64,000 nt of DNA. Origin: Agromyces sp. Soil535. Lineage in GTDB: Bacteria > Actinomycetota > Actinomycetes > Actinomycetales > Microbacteriaceae. A program made the position numbers and the translations under genes. Position 1 is the first letter of the stretch, and every line of letters starts with the position of its first letter. Shown here in pieces: positions 23,242-31,420 of the stretch. The DNA lies in the NCBI RefSeq assembly GCF_001428255.1, contig NZ_LMRW01000027.1:1-64000 (forward strand), in the 5' to 3' direction. A model generated the notes under the pieces. The model saw only the letters and a list, made by a program, of their open reading frames with translations. It searched no databases and was not told the DNA's origin.

Positions 23242-23805
23242 TCAGTCGACGCCGACGACCTCGTCCGTGGTGACGACGCGGGCGAATCCGCCCCCGTCGA
23301 GGTTCACGGCGGTCGCGCGCGCGAGGTCGGCCGCGGCGAGTCGGATGCCCCCCGGCCCCTCGAGGTCGAACGTGTGCGTGGCGTCGAGGGGGACGACGAC
23401 GTCGTACCCGAGGTTGCCGGCCATGCGGGCCGTGGTCTCGACGCACATGTTCGTCTGGATGCCGCAGATCACGAGCTGCCGGATGCCGCGTTCCGCCAGC
23501 CATGCGTGCAGGTCGGGGTCGCCGTAGAACGCCGAGTTCACCTGCTTCGTCACGAACAGGTCGTGCCCGGCATCCGCCACCACGTCCTTCAGCGCGTTGC
23601 CGGGGGAGCCGACCGCGAGCGGCGACCCGGGGGAGACGGAGTCGTGCCGCACGAGCACGATCGGCCGGGCGGCCTCCGCCCACGTGGCGACGAGCCGGCC
23701 GATGTTCGCCTCCGCGTCGGGATTGTCGCGCTCGCCCCACGCGGGGTCGTCGAAGCCACGCTGCACGTCGATCACGATGAGGGCGGCGGTGTCGTCGAAG
23801 TCCAT
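23242..23805 (-). CDS. Isochorismatase-like cysteine hydrolase
   Basis: A 187-residue protein of the isochorismatase/nicotinamidase-like fold. The catalytic triad is visible: Asp in VIDVQRGFDDP, Lys in FVTKQVNSAFYG and Cys in GIQTNMCVETTARMAGNLGY. The substrate is not certain; nicotinamidases carry metal-binding histidines that I do not see, so an amidase of another small molecule is more likely. Start at 23805 is supported by GATGGAGCC upstream; a further in-frame ATG at 23820 is less likely. Confidence 0.85.
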   Translation of the reverse strand: MDFDDTAALIVIDVQRGFDDPAWGERDNPDAEANIGRLVATWAEAARPIVLVRHDSVSPGSPLAVGSPGNALKDVVADAGHDLFVTKQVNSAFYGDPDLHAWLAERGIRQLVICGIQTNMCVETTARMAGNLGYDVVVPLDATHTFDLEGPGGIRLAAADLARATAVNLDGGGFARVVTTDEVVGVD

Positions 23806-23996
23806 GGCTCCATCGTGCACGCCGTTCCGGACCGGCGGTCGGCGGAGGGGCCTTGTTGGCGGCTTGTCGCCGAAGACAGGCAGACACGCCGCGTCGGCTG
23901 CGAGAGCAGGAAGGCGCGCCCGCCGCGTCGGCGTCCCTGCCTGCTTCCGATGCGCATCGCATCTCGCCGGCCGTCTGCCGCGACTACGGTGGGCGG

Positions 23997-24296
23997 GTGA
24001 TCCTCGAACACGCGATCCTGCCCGTCATCCCCGGCCGGGAGGTCGACTTCGAAGCCGCCTTCGCGCACGCGGAGGCGATCATCTCGGGCATGCCCGGATT
24101 CGTCGACCTCCGCCTGTCGCGGTCGATCGAGACGCCGAACGAGTACCTGCTGCTCGTGCACTGGGAGAGTGTCGACGCGCACGAGCAGGGCTTCCGCGGG
24201 TCGCCCGAGTACGCGCGGTGGCGGGAGCTGCTGCACGGGTTCTACGAGCCGTTCCCGATCGTGGAGCATTTCGCCGAGGTCGCGCGGGTCGGGTGA
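23997..24296 (+). CDS. Antibiotic biosynthesis monooxygenase (ABM) domain protein
   Basis: A 99-residue ferredoxin-like-fold protein: ILEHAILPVIPGREVDFEAAF, then GFVDLRLSRSIETPNEYLLLVHWESVDAHEQGFRGSPEYARW. These small dimeric proteins include quinol monooxygenases and haem-degrading enzymes, but most have unknown substrates. The name reflects the family, not evidence for antibiotic synthesis. GTG 23997 is 6 nt after TACGGT (23985-23990), so leaderless. Confidence 0.87.
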   Translation: MILEHAILPVIPGREVDFEAAFAHAEAIISGMPGFVDLRLSRSIETPNEYLLLVHWESVDAHEQGFRGSPEYARWRELLHGFYEPFPIVEHFAEVARVG

Positions 24297-24406
24297 GGCG
24301 ATCGGATGCGTGGATGGTGCGCCGCGGCATCCGCTGCACAGGGCCTGCTCAGTCCCGCTTGCTAGCTTGAGCGCAGGTCGCCGCCGGAATGATCGAAACG
24401 CAGCGG

Positions 24407-24450
24407 CCCCGGACGAGGGATCAGTACCCGGAACGCGACAAGACTGGCCA
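24407..24450 (+). promoter_or_regulatory. Guanidine-III (ykkC-III) riboswitch
   Basis: The leader of the SMR gene contains CCGGACGAGG (24409-24418), GTACCCGG (24424-24431) and GACAAGAC (24437-24444) in the order and spacing of the ykkC-III class. The pseudoknot also fits: GATCAGT can pair with ACTGGCC (five to six of seven pairs), replacing GCGCCGT/ACGGCGC of the Thermobifida fusca example as I recall it. This compensatory change supports a real fold. It ends 16 nt before the start codon, so ligand binding probably frees the ribosome binding site GGGAG. The upstream -10 candidate is TAGCTT at 24363-24368. Confidence 0.88.
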
Positions 24451-24465
24451 CGGGAGCGAACAGTC

Positions 24466-24792
24466 ATGGCGTGGGTCATCCTCATCGTCTCCGGCGTGCT
24501 CGAGGCCGTCTGGGCCACCGCGCTCGGCAAGTCCGAGGGCTTCACGAAGCTCTGGCCGTCGGTCGTCTTCTTCGGCGCACTCGCCCTGAGCATGGGCGGT
24601 CTCGCGTGGGCCATGCGCGACATCTCCACCGGCACGGCGTATGCGGTGTGGGTCGGCATCGGCGCGGCCCTCACGGTGATCTGGGCGATGATCACGGGCG
24701 ACACGGATGTCTCGTGGGTGAAGCTCGCGCTCATCGTCGGGCTCGTCGGCTGCGTGGTCGGCCTGAAGCTCGTCGACGGTGCAGGTCACTAG
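24466..24792 (+). CDS. sugE: SMR-family guanidinium exporter (SugE/Gdx)
   Basis: A 108-residue four-helix transporter of the small multidrug resistance family. Conserved Glu13 in VLEAVWATALG and the WxxxGxGAALTVIWAMI segment mark the SugE/Gdx branch, which exports guanidinium in exchange for protons. The riboswitch in its leader supports this assignment over QacE. It works as an antiparallel dimer in the membrane. Its 3' end overlaps the convergent ltrA-like gene by four bases. Confidence 0.93.
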   Translation: MAWVILIVSGVLEAVWATALGKSEGFTKLWPSVVFFGALALSMGGLAWAMRDISTGTAYAVWVGIGAALTVIWAMITGDTDVSWVKLALIVGLVGCVVGLKLVDGAGH

Positions 24793-25952
24793 TCCGACAC
24801 GACGGCTCCACGCGCATCCTGACGGAGGCGCTGGCGGAGTCGGTGGGAGATCATCGCGAGCCCGAAGAGGATGACGCCGAGCAGCGCGACCTCCGCGAGC
24901 GCGACCAGCGCGGCGCCCCGCCACATCGCCACGATGCACACGGCGGTCGCGGCACCCGACGCGAGCCACTGGATGCCGCCGGCGGCTGCGACGGCCTGTC
25001 GAAACGCCGCGATGCCCAGGATGTAGATGCCCGCGCCGCCCGCGAGGAATGCTGCGCCGCTCGGCGACAAGCGGTCGAGCGGATGTTCGAGCACCTCGGC
25101 GAGGCCCGCGGAGATCATGACGATGCCGCCGAGGAGCGGGACGAAGCCGTACCCGAATGCGCGTCCCGCGATTCGGACCACCCGCTCGGACGGCGCTGTC
25201 TCGAGCGAACGCTCGGCGTCGTCGTCGAGGTCGAGGAAGTAGAGCGACCAGAGGGCGGCCGCGAGGCCGAGGCTCATGAGCGCTGCGACCAGGAGCGCCG
25301 GGTCCAGGACGCGATCTCCGATGCCGATGCCCAGCGCGACCATCGACTCTCCGAGCGCGACGATGAGCACGACGGAGTGGCGTTCCACGAAGTGGGCCGC
25401 GAGCAGCGAGAAGCTCCCGTATCGGCCGAACTCCAGCAGGCCGACGTGCAACGCCGCGGCGATGCCCCAGAGCCACCAGTCCGCCGCGCCCTCGACGAAC
25501 CCGGCGATGATGAGCAGCACGGCCGATCCGAGGTTGGAGACCGCGGCCTGCATCACCGCCCGGCCGCCGCCGCGCTGGAATGACAGGGTGATGACGAGGT
25601 GCACCACGACGACGACGAGGTACGCCAGGCCGAACGCGAGCCCGTCGGCGCCGAACGCATTCGGCGTCGCGATCGCCATGACCAGGAATCCGCCCATCGC
25701 GACGAACAGGAGCAGTCGGCTCGGCAGCGACGACGTGGCCCTGTTGCTCGTGAGCCAGCCGTACCCGGCATACATCCACCAGATGTTGCCGAGGATCAGG
25801 AACACGGTCAGCAACCCGATGACGTCGGGCTCGTGGTGCAGCACCTCGGTGAGTCTCGTGATCGTGAGCACGAAGACGAGGTCGAAGAACAGCTCGAAGG
25901 TCGTCACCCTCGTCGTGGGCGCCGGTGCCGGCGCGAGATGGTCGCCCCTCAT
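24789..25952 (-). CDS. ltrA: Low-temperature requirement A (LtrA) family membrane protein
   Basis: A polytopic membrane protein of 387 residues, starting TTRVTTFELFFDLVFVLTITRLTEVL at residue 14, the hallmark of LtrA. WHFVERHSVVLIVALGESMVALGIGIGD in the middle is also conserved. LtrA was found as needed for growth of Listeria at low temperature; its biochemical role is unknown. The ATG at 25952 is chosen because the family begins there; a longer frame reaches 26072. It is divergent from the operon starting at 26136 with 183 bp between. Confidence 0.87.
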   Translation of the reverse strand: MRGDHLAPAPAPTTRVTTFELFFDLVFVLTITRLTEVLHHEPDVIGLLTVFLILGNIWWMYAGYGWLTSNRATSSLPSRLLLFVAMGGFLVMAIATPNAFGADGLAFGLAYLVVVVVHLVITLSFQRGGGRAVMQAAVSNLGSAVLLIIAGFVEGAADWWLWGIAAALHVGLLEFGRYGSFSLLAAHFVERHSVVLIVALGESMVALGIGIGDRVLDPALLVAALMSLGLAAALWSLYFLDLDDDAERSLETAPSERVVRIAGRAFGYGFVPLLGGIVMISAGLAEVLEHPLDRLSPSGAAFLAGGAGIYILGIAAFRQAVAAAGGIQWLASGAATAVCIVAMWRGAALVALAEVALLGVILFGLAMISHRLRQRLRQDARGAVVSD

Positions 25953-26062
25953 GGGCTCAGTGTGGCGGCCGTCGGCACTCTCCGCCAACAGCCGCGTCGG
26001 GTGGTCGAGGACGCTCGACGCGAGGGCAGAGCGACCGCCGCCGACAAGGTTGTAAAGAATCA

Positions 26063-26115
26063 TTGACATCATGTCTGCAACGCTTTACGCTGAGCATGTC
26101 AAACAATCTTGACAT
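26063..26115 (+). promoter_or_regulatory. Promoter with TTGACAT-type inverted repeats
   Basis: TTGACA (26063-26068), 17 bp, TACGCT (26086-26091) form a good sigma-70-type promoter with a start near 26098. Two repeat elements sit on it: TTGACAT-C-ATGTC (26063-26075) over the -35 box and ATGTCAA-ACAATC-TTGACAT (26096-26115), a perfect 7-6-7 palindrome at the transcription start. This looks like a pair of repressor sites; the XRE protein encoded third in the operon is the obvious candidate. The leader is about 38 nt and contains GTGAGGAG before the ATG. Confidence 0.85.
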
Positions 26116-26135
26116 TCTGACGTGAGGAGACAGCG

Positions 26136-26837
26136 ATGGAGCGACGTGGTGCGACCCCGGTCGAGTGGTTCGCCGCAGCGGGTGGACTGGTGCTCATGGC
26201 GGGGCTCGCGGTTGCGGGCACCGGCGCGATCGGTCGGGCGCGGTCGGATGCATCGATCGACGCGATAGGAGCCGCGGCGTTCGGATGGGGCGTCGTCGCG
26301 CTCTACGTCGTGGTCCTGCTCGACATCATCGTGGCCTGGGCGCTCTGGCGCGTGTTCCGCGCCGATCGCCCCGGGGGCGCGGCGCTCGCCGCAGCCTTCC
26401 GGCTGGCGTATGCCGCGGCATTCGCGGCAGCGATCGCCTTCCTGGCAGACGCGCACCGGATCGCGGCCGGACTCGATGGGACCGGGGCGTTCGACGCAGA
26501 GGCTCGCGACGCGACCGTGTTCATGCGGCTCGGCGAGTTCGACACCGCCTGGAGTGGGGCGCTCCTCGTGTTCGCGGCGCACCTGGTCGTGATCGGCTGG
26601 CTGCTGGTGCGTCGCGGGGGCGTCTTCGCGATCATCGTGGGGGTGCTCGTGTTCGTGGCGGGCGCCGGGTACGCGGTCGATTCGGTGGTGCGGATCGTGA
26701 CGCCGGAGTCCGACACCGGGGTCGCGCAATTCACGTTCATCGGCGAACTGGTGCTCATCGCGTGGCCCGTCGTGGGCGGCATCGGCTCCATCCGTGCGGT
26801 TCGTCGCCCGACTGGCGCGATGCGAGAAGGTGCGTGA
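26136..26837 (+). CDS. DUF4386-type membrane protein
   Basis: A 233-residue protein with about seven hydrophobic segments. FDTAWSGALLVFAAHLVVIGWLLV and the following GYAVDSVVRI fit the DUF4386 family of unknown function. It heads a five-gene run with very short gaps: 2 bp to the next gene, and overlaps at the next three junctions. Co-occurrence with an XRE regulator and further membrane protein suggests a membrane-stress or lipid role, but this is inference. Confidence 0.75.
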   Translation: MERRGATPVEWFAAAGGLVLMAGLAVAGTGAIGRARSDASIDAIGAAAFGWGVVALYVVVLLDIIVAWALWRVFRADRPGGAALAAAFRLAYAAAFAAAIAFLADAHRIAAGLDGTGAFDAEARDATVFMRLGEFDTAWSGALLVFAAHLVVIGWLLVRRGGVFAIIVGVLVFVAGAGYAVDSVVRIVTPESDTGVAQFTFIGELVLIAWPVVGGIGSIRAVRRPTGAMREGA

Positions 26838-26839
26838 GC

Positions 26840-27271
26840 ATGTCGTACGAGGAGAAGGGCACCTGGGTCTACCTGGTCATCGCGGTCGTCGGCTACACCG
26901 TGTACCTCTCGCTCGTACTGCCGCAGGTGATCGGCGGCGTCGGCGTCGAGGACGTCGACTACGTGCCGGTCATGCTCTGGACCATCGGCGGCGCGATCGT
27001 CGCGTCGATCGTGCTCCGCATCCTCGTCGAGATCGTCTTCCCGAGCGAGAGCACGAAGGGCGACGTGCGCGACCGCGACATCGACCGGCTCGGCGAGCGC
27101 GTCGGCAGCTCGTTCGTCGTGATCGGCGCACTCAGCGCCCTCGTGCTCGCCATGCTCGAGGCCGACTGGTTCTGGATCGCGAACGTCGTGTACCTGTGCT
27201 TCGTGCTGTCGGCGCTCCTGTCGAGCGTCACGCGGCTGGTCGCCTATCGCAAGGGCGTGCCGACATGGTGA
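26840..27271 (+). CDS. Four-helix membrane protein of unknown function
   Basis: A 143-residue protein beginning MSYEEKGTWVYLVIAVVGYTVYLSLVLPQV with four hydrophobic segments and a charged loop (STKGDVRDRDIDRLGERVGSS) between helices two and three. Proteins of this look regularly precede a small XRE regulator in actinobacteria and firmicutes, but I cannot name a function. Its stop overlaps the start of the XRE gene by seven bases. Confidence 0.8.
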   Translation: MSYEEKGTWVYLVIAVVGYTVYLSLVLPQVIGGVGVEDVDYVPVMLWTIGGAIVASIVLRILVEIVFPSESTKGDVRDRDIDRLGERVGSSFVVIGALSALVLAMLEADWFWIANVVYLCFVLSALLSSVTRLVAYRKGVPTW

Positions 27272-27501
27272 AGCCCACGAGGGTCACGAACGACATCCGC
27301 TCGCTGCGCTTCCGGGCGGGCGAGATGACCCAGGCCGAGCTGGCGAAGCGGATCGGGGTGACCCGTCAGACCGTCATCGCCATCGAGCAGGGGCGGTACT
27401 CGCCGTCGCTCGAGATGGCCTTCCAGATCGCGCGGGTGTTCGGGGTCCCGCTCGACGAGGTGTTCCAGTACCCCGACGAGCAGCAGGGAGCAGCATCATG
27501 A
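27265..27501 (+). CDS. XRE-family transcriptional regulator (Cro-like)
   Basis: A 78-residue single-domain HTH protein: LRFRAGEMTQAELAKRIGVTRQTVIAIEQGRYSPSLEMAFQIARVFGVPLDEVFQY, the YozG-like pattern of small Cro/CI regulators. It overlaps the preceding membrane gene (ATGGTGA) and the following dehydrogenase gene (ATGA). The operon's promoter has paired TTGACAT palindromes, so I infer autorepression. No effector domain is present; the upstream membrane protein may control it by sequestration. Confidence 0.88.
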   Translation: MVKPTRVTNDIRSLRFRAGEMTQAELAKRIGVTRQTVIAIEQGRYSPSLEMAFQIARVFGVPLDEVFQYPDEQQGAAS

Positions 27502-28556
27502 GAGTCGCAGCCTACGAACGGTACGGACCGCCCGAGGTCGTCGGCATGATCGAACGGCCCGATCCGATTCCGGGCGCAGGTGAGGTGCGCATGCGGGTGC
27601 ACGCGGTGTCGGTCGGCGCGTCGGACAGCGCCGCGCGGTCGGGAACCCCATGGTTCGCACGCCTGGCCTTCGGGCTCCGGGCGCCGCGGAAGGCGGTGCT
27701 GGGATCGGACTTCGCGGGGGTCGTCGACGCCATCGGGCCCGGCGTCACGCGGTTCGCGGTCGGCGACCGGGTCTTCGGCGCCACGGGCGCCGCCTCGGGC
27801 GCCCATGCGGAGCTGCTGGTGGTCGCCGAGTCGTCCGCGATCGTGCCGCTGCCCGGCGCGGTGGGCATGGCGGACGCCGCGGCGATCTGCGACGGCGCAC
27901 TGACCGCGCTGCCCTTCCTGCGCGACGGCGGGCACGTGGGCGTGGGTGATCGCGTGCTCGTCAACGGCGCTTCGGGCAGCGTCGGCGCTGCCGCCGTGCT
28001 GCTTGCGAAGCACCTCGGCGCCGAGGTGACTGCGGTCTGCGGGCCTGCCCACGTCGAGCTCGTCTCCGGGCTCGGCGCCGACCGCGTCGTCGACCGCACC
28101 CGCGAGGATGTCACGCGCGGCGACGCCATGTTCGACGTCTTCTTCGATGCGGTCGGCAAGACCACGTTCGTGCGAGCGCGGCGCATTCTGGCGCCGGGCG
28201 GCGTCTACCTCACGACGGTGCCGTCGTGGGCGATCATGTTCCAGCAGCTCACGTCTCGGCTCGGCCGCCGGCGGGCCGTGATCATGTTCACGGGCCTCCG
28301 CAAGGACGCGGACAAGGTGCCCGACCTCGAATACCTCGCGGCGCTCGCCGCGACGGGTGCGCTTCGGCCGCCGATCGAACGCGAAGTGCCGCTCGAGCAG
28401 GTCGCCGACGGGTACCGTCTCGTTGACGCGGGGCACAAGGCCGGGAGTGTCATCCTGCGGCCCGTGCCCGAGAACGTCGAGGCCGCGGACGCCGCCACCG
28501 AGCCCGAGTCGACGCACGCGGCATCCGCACGGCCCGAGACGAGGGCCGGCGCATGA
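27498..28556 (+). CDS. NAD(P)-dependent medium-chain dehydrogenase/quinone oxidoreductase, first of a tandem pair
   Basis: A 352-residue MDR-superfamily protein: YERYGPPEVVGMIERPDP at the N-terminus, GSDFAGVVDAIGPGVTRFAVGDRVFG and nucleotide-binding VNGASGSVGAAAVLLAKHLGAEVTAVCG. It lacks the structural and catalytic cysteines of zinc alcohol dehydrogenases, so it belongs to the quinone oxidoreductase-like group. It is coupled to the XRE gene by ATGA and to the next dehydrogenase by ATGA. About 35 residues at the C-terminus (ENVEAADAATEPESTHAAS) are low-complexity. Confidence 0.88.
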   Translation: MRVAAYERYGPPEVVGMIERPDPIPGAGEVRMRVHAVSVGASDSAARSGTPWFARLAFGLRAPRKAVLGSDFAGVVDAIGPGVTRFAVGDRVFGATGAASGAHAELLVVAESSAIVPLPGAVGMADAAAICDGALTALPFLRDGGHVGVGDRVLVNGASGSVGAAAVLLAKHLGAEVTAVCGPAHVELVSGLGADRVVDRTREDVTRGDAMFDVFFDAVGKTTFVRARRILAPGGVYLTTVPSWAIMFQQLTSRLGRRRAVIMFTGLRKDADKVPDLEYLAALAATGALRPPIEREVPLEQVADGYRLVDAGHKAGSVILRPVPENVEAADAATEPESTHAASARPETRAGA

Positions 28557-29518
28557 GGGCGATCGTGCAACATGCCTACGGCGGGCCCGAGCGGCTCTCG
28601 CTCGCCGAGGTCGAGGCGCCGGTGCCGGCCGACGACGAGGTGCTGATCCGGGTGGCCGCCGTCGCCGTGAGCGTCGGCGACGTGTTCCTGTTGCACGGCG
28701 AGCCGCGGGCCGTGCGCCTCGCGTTCGGCCTCAGGCGCCCGAAGCATGCCGTGATCGGGCGGGACGTCGCGGGCGTCGTCGAGGCCGTCGGCGCGGCGGT
28801 CACGCGGTTCCACGTCGGCGACGCCGTGTTCGGCGAGTCCGAGCAGGGCGGATTCGCCGAGCTCGTCGCCGTGCCCGAGCGGTTCGTCGCCGCCCGTCCG
28901 GTGAGCGTCGACGCCGTCCACGCCGCCGCAATGGTCGTGTCGGGCACCACCGCGCTGCAGGGCCTGCGGCTCGCGGGCGTCGGGCCCGGGCAGCACGTGC
29001 TCGTGAACGGTGCGTCAGGCGGGGTCGGCGGGTTCGCCGTGCAGCTCGCGAAGGCGATGGGCGCCGAGGTGACCGGCGTGTGTCGCGGCGCCAAGGCCGA
29101 GCACGTGCGGGCGATCGGCGCCGACCACGTCATCGACTACACCCGCGAGGACTTCACCGCGGGCGACGTGCGGTACGACGTGATCTTCGACCTCGTGGCG
29201 GATCATCCGCTCGGCCGCGTGCGACGCTCGCTCGTGCCGCGAGGCACCCTCGTGCTGTCGTCGGGCAAGGGCGGGAAGGTGTTCGGCCCGTTCGGTCGCA
29301 TCGTCCGCGCGTCCGTGCTCTCCCCGTTCGTGTCGCAGCGACTGCGCCCGCTCGCAGCGAGGCGCAGCGGCGAAGACCTCGCCGAGCTCGCGCGTCGCAT
29401 CGACGCGGGCGACGTGCGGCCGGTCGTCGACGAGGTGTTCCCGCTCGAGCGGGCGGCCGAGGCGGTGGCCAGGCTCGAGTCCGGCGAGGTGCGCGGCAAG
29501 GTGGTCATCGCGGTCTGA
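28553..29518 (+). CDS. NAD(P)-dependent medium-chain dehydrogenase/quinone oxidoreductase, second of a tandem pair
   Basis: A 321-residue paralogue of the preceding protein, with RRPKHAVIGRDVAGVVEAVGAAV, FGESEQGGFAEL and VNGASGGVGGFAVQLAKAMGAEVTGVC. It also lacks zinc ligands. Both likely reduce or handle enones or quinones; the real substrates are unknown. It is the last gene of the operon that starts at 26136. The convergent YeiH gene ends 12 bp downstream. Confidence 0.88.
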   Translation: MRAIVQHAYGGPERLSLAEVEAPVPADDEVLIRVAAVAVSVGDVFLLHGEPRAVRLAFGLRRPKHAVIGRDVAGVVEAVGAAVTRFHVGDAVFGESEQGGFAELVAVPERFVAARPVSVDAVHAAAMVVSGTTALQGLRLAGVGPGQHVLVNGASGGVGGFAVQLAKAMGAEVTGVCRGAKAEHVRAIGADHVIDYTREDFTAGDVRYDVIFDLVADHPLGRVRRSLVPRGTLVLSSGKGGKVFGPFGRIVRASVLSPFVSQRLRPLAARRSGEDLAELARRIDAGDVRPVVDEVFPLERAAEAVARLESGEVRGKVVIAV

Positions 29519-29530
29519 GCCGGCCCCCGC

Positions 29531-30511
29531 TCAGCCGAGCAGCACCGCGCCGTACGCGAGCGCGGCGACGAGCACCCACGACGTCAGGCCGACGATGAGC
29601 GCGCGCCACCCCGTGTGCACGAGCTCGCCGACCCGGATCGACGCACCGAGTGCGAACAGCGCCGTCGCGAGCAGGGCGGTCTGCACCCAGTCGGTCCCCG
29701 TCAGGAGCCACTCGGGGAGCGGCACGAACGTGTTGAGCAGCACGGCGGCGAGGAACCCGGCGATGAACAGCGGCACGATCGCAGGCGGCGGTCCCGATGG
29801 CTCGATCGCGCGTCGCCGCTCGACGGCGGCCGTGATCGCGACAATCGGCGCGAGCATGAGCACGCGCGTGAGCTTCACGACGACGGCCACCGCGAGCGCA
29901 GTGGGCCCTGCCAGCTGCGCGGTCGCGACCACCTGGCCGACGTCGTGCACGCCCGCGCCCACCCAGTGGCCGAAACCCGTCGCCGAGAGGCCGAGCGGAT
30001 GCCACAGCGCGGGCAGCACCGCGATGGCGAGCGTGCCGCACAGCGTGACGAGCGCGATCGGCACCGCCTGCTCCTCATCCTTGGCGCGCACGGTCGCGGC
30101 CATCGCGCCGATCGCGGACGCGCCGCAGATCGAGAACCCGCTCGCGACGAGCACCGGCTGGTGCCCCGGCAGGCCGAGCGCACGGCCGAGGCCGATCGTG
30201 CCGACGAACGTGACCACGACCACGCCGAGGGTCGTGACGATCGTCACCCAGCCCAGCCCGGCGATGTCCACGAGGCTGAGCTTGAGGCCGAGCAGCACGA
30301 TGCCGAGGCGCAGCAGGCGACGCGAGGCGATGCGGAGTCCGGGCGCGAGACGGCCCTCGAGCACCGGCTGCAGGGCCGGCACCTGCCCCACGACGATGCC
30401 GAGGGCCACTGCGGCGGTGAGGATCGGCACGGCGGGCACCGCGAGGTGCACGAGCCACGAGACGAGGGCCGCGGATGCCGCGACGACGAGTCCCGGCATC
30501 CGCTCGCGCAT
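29531..30511 (-). CDS. YeiH-family putative sulfate/anion exporter
   Basis: A 326-residue membrane protein with about ten helices. RLGIVLLGLKLSLVDIAGLG, GFSICGASAIGAMAATVRAKDEEQA and HWVGAGVHDVGQVVATAQLAG are the conserved segments of the UPF0324/YeiH family, sometimes annotated as sulfate exporters; substrate is not proven. The ATG at 30511 lies 6 nt after TAGCGT (30523-30518, minus strand), fitting a leaderless start and arguing against the GTG at 30514. No LysR gene is adjacent, unlike in enterobacteria. Confidence 0.88.
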   Translation of the reverse strand: MRERMPGLVVAASAALVSWLVHLAVPAVPILTAAVALGIVVGQVPALQPVLEGRLAPGLRIASRRLLRLGIVLLGLKLSLVDIAGLGWVTIVTTLGVVVVTFVGTIGLGRALGLPGHQPVLVASGFSICGASAIGAMAATVRAKDEEQAVPIALVTLCGTLAIAVLPALWHPLGLSATGFGHWVGAGVHDVGQVVATAQLAGPTALAVAVVVKLTRVLMLAPIVAITAAVERRRAIEPSGPPPAIVPLFIAGFLAAVLLNTFVPLPEWLLTGTDWVQTALLATALFALGASIRVGELVHTGWRALIVGLTSWVLVAALAYGAVLLG

Positions 30512-30583
30512 CACCCCACGCTAGCGGAGGCGTGCGCGACCGCCCGCCGCCGTTCGCGGTGGCCGGACCGCCGGCCCGCGCGG

Positions 30584-31396
30584 TCAGCGGGTGCCCGCGT
30601 GGCGATCGACGAAGGCGAGCACCTCGGCTCCGGCCGGGTCGATGAGGTGGCCGCCGGGCACCCGCGCGAGTTCCGCCCCGATGAGGAGCTGGGCGAGCCG
30701 TTCGGCGCACTCGCGCAGCGGCTTCGGCGAGTCGGCGGCCACGACCATGAGCACCGGAACCCGGGTCGGAAGCTCCGCAAGCTCCGCAGCGCGGTAGGTG
30801 CGAGGATGGGCGCTGAGGTCGAGGCCGTCGCCGTGCAACTCGGCGCGGGTGCCGTCGTTCGCGCCCGCGAACATCTCGACGATCTCGGCCGGGAACGCGT
30901 CCCACGTCGCGTCGCCGAGTGCGTCGCGTACCACCGTTTCTGCGACGCCGCCCGCATCGACCGCCTCCGCGTCGAGCACGCGGCCTCGGAGGTCGGCCGC
31001 CCACCGTCGGATCGCGTCGTCGATCGAGAACACGGCGGGCTCGAGCAGCACGAGGGCGCGCACGGCATCCGGCGAGCGAAGCGCGAGCTCGAGCGCGATG
31101 AGGCCGCCCGTGCTGCGGCCGATCACGATCGCCGGCGTCGCGTCGAGCGCCTCGAGGAGCGCGAGCGCATCGCCGACGTGGTCGTCGAGGTCGACGGACG
31201 GCAGCGGGTCGTCGCCCCGACTGCGCAGGAACCCGCGCCGGTCATAGGTGATGCAGCGACCATGCCGGGCCAGCTCGCCCGCGGCGGACTCCCACATCAC
31301 TGCGGAACTGGGCGTGCCGTGGATACCGAGTATCGGGACTCCTCCGCCCCTGATCTCGACGTGCAGCTCGACCGCATTCACGGTGATGCGAGGCAT
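30584..31396 (-). CDS. Alpha/beta hydrolase
   Basis: A 270-residue hydrolase. Oxyanion motif LGIHGTPSSAVMW (about 25-37), nucleophile elbow VIGRSTGGLIALELAL with Ser in GRSTGG, and a late histidine in VPGGHLIDPAG are visible. It has no signal peptide. The substrate is not known; esterase or epoxide hydrolase-like activities are typical of this group. ATG 31396 is 6 nt after TAGCCT (31408-31403, minus strand), the leaderless pattern. Confidence 0.85.
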   Translation of the reverse strand: MPRITVNAVELHVEIRGGGVPILGIHGTPSSAVMWESAAGELARHGRCITYDRRGFLRSRGDDPLPSVDLDDHVGDALALLEALDATPAIVIGRSTGGLIALELALRSPDAVRALVLLEPAVFSIDDAIRRWAADLRGRVLDAEAVDAGGVAETVVRDALGDATWDAFPAEIVEMFAGANDGTRAELHGDGLDLSAHPRTYRAAELAELPTRVPVLMVVAADSPKPLRECAERLAQLLIGAELARVPGGHLIDPAGAEVLAFVDRHAGTR

Positions 31397-31420
31397 GACG
31401 TCAGGCTACGCCCGGGCCGG

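Noticed and set aside
23242-23805. Assigning the isochorismatase-like protein as nicotinamidase because pnuC is in the same window.
   Set aside because: The metal-binding histidine motif of nicotinamidases is not visible and the genes are 20 kb apart.
23949-23958. Palindrome GATGCGCATC upstream of the ABM gene as operator.
   Set aside because: Short, GC-rich and single; such palindromes are expected by chance at this base composition.
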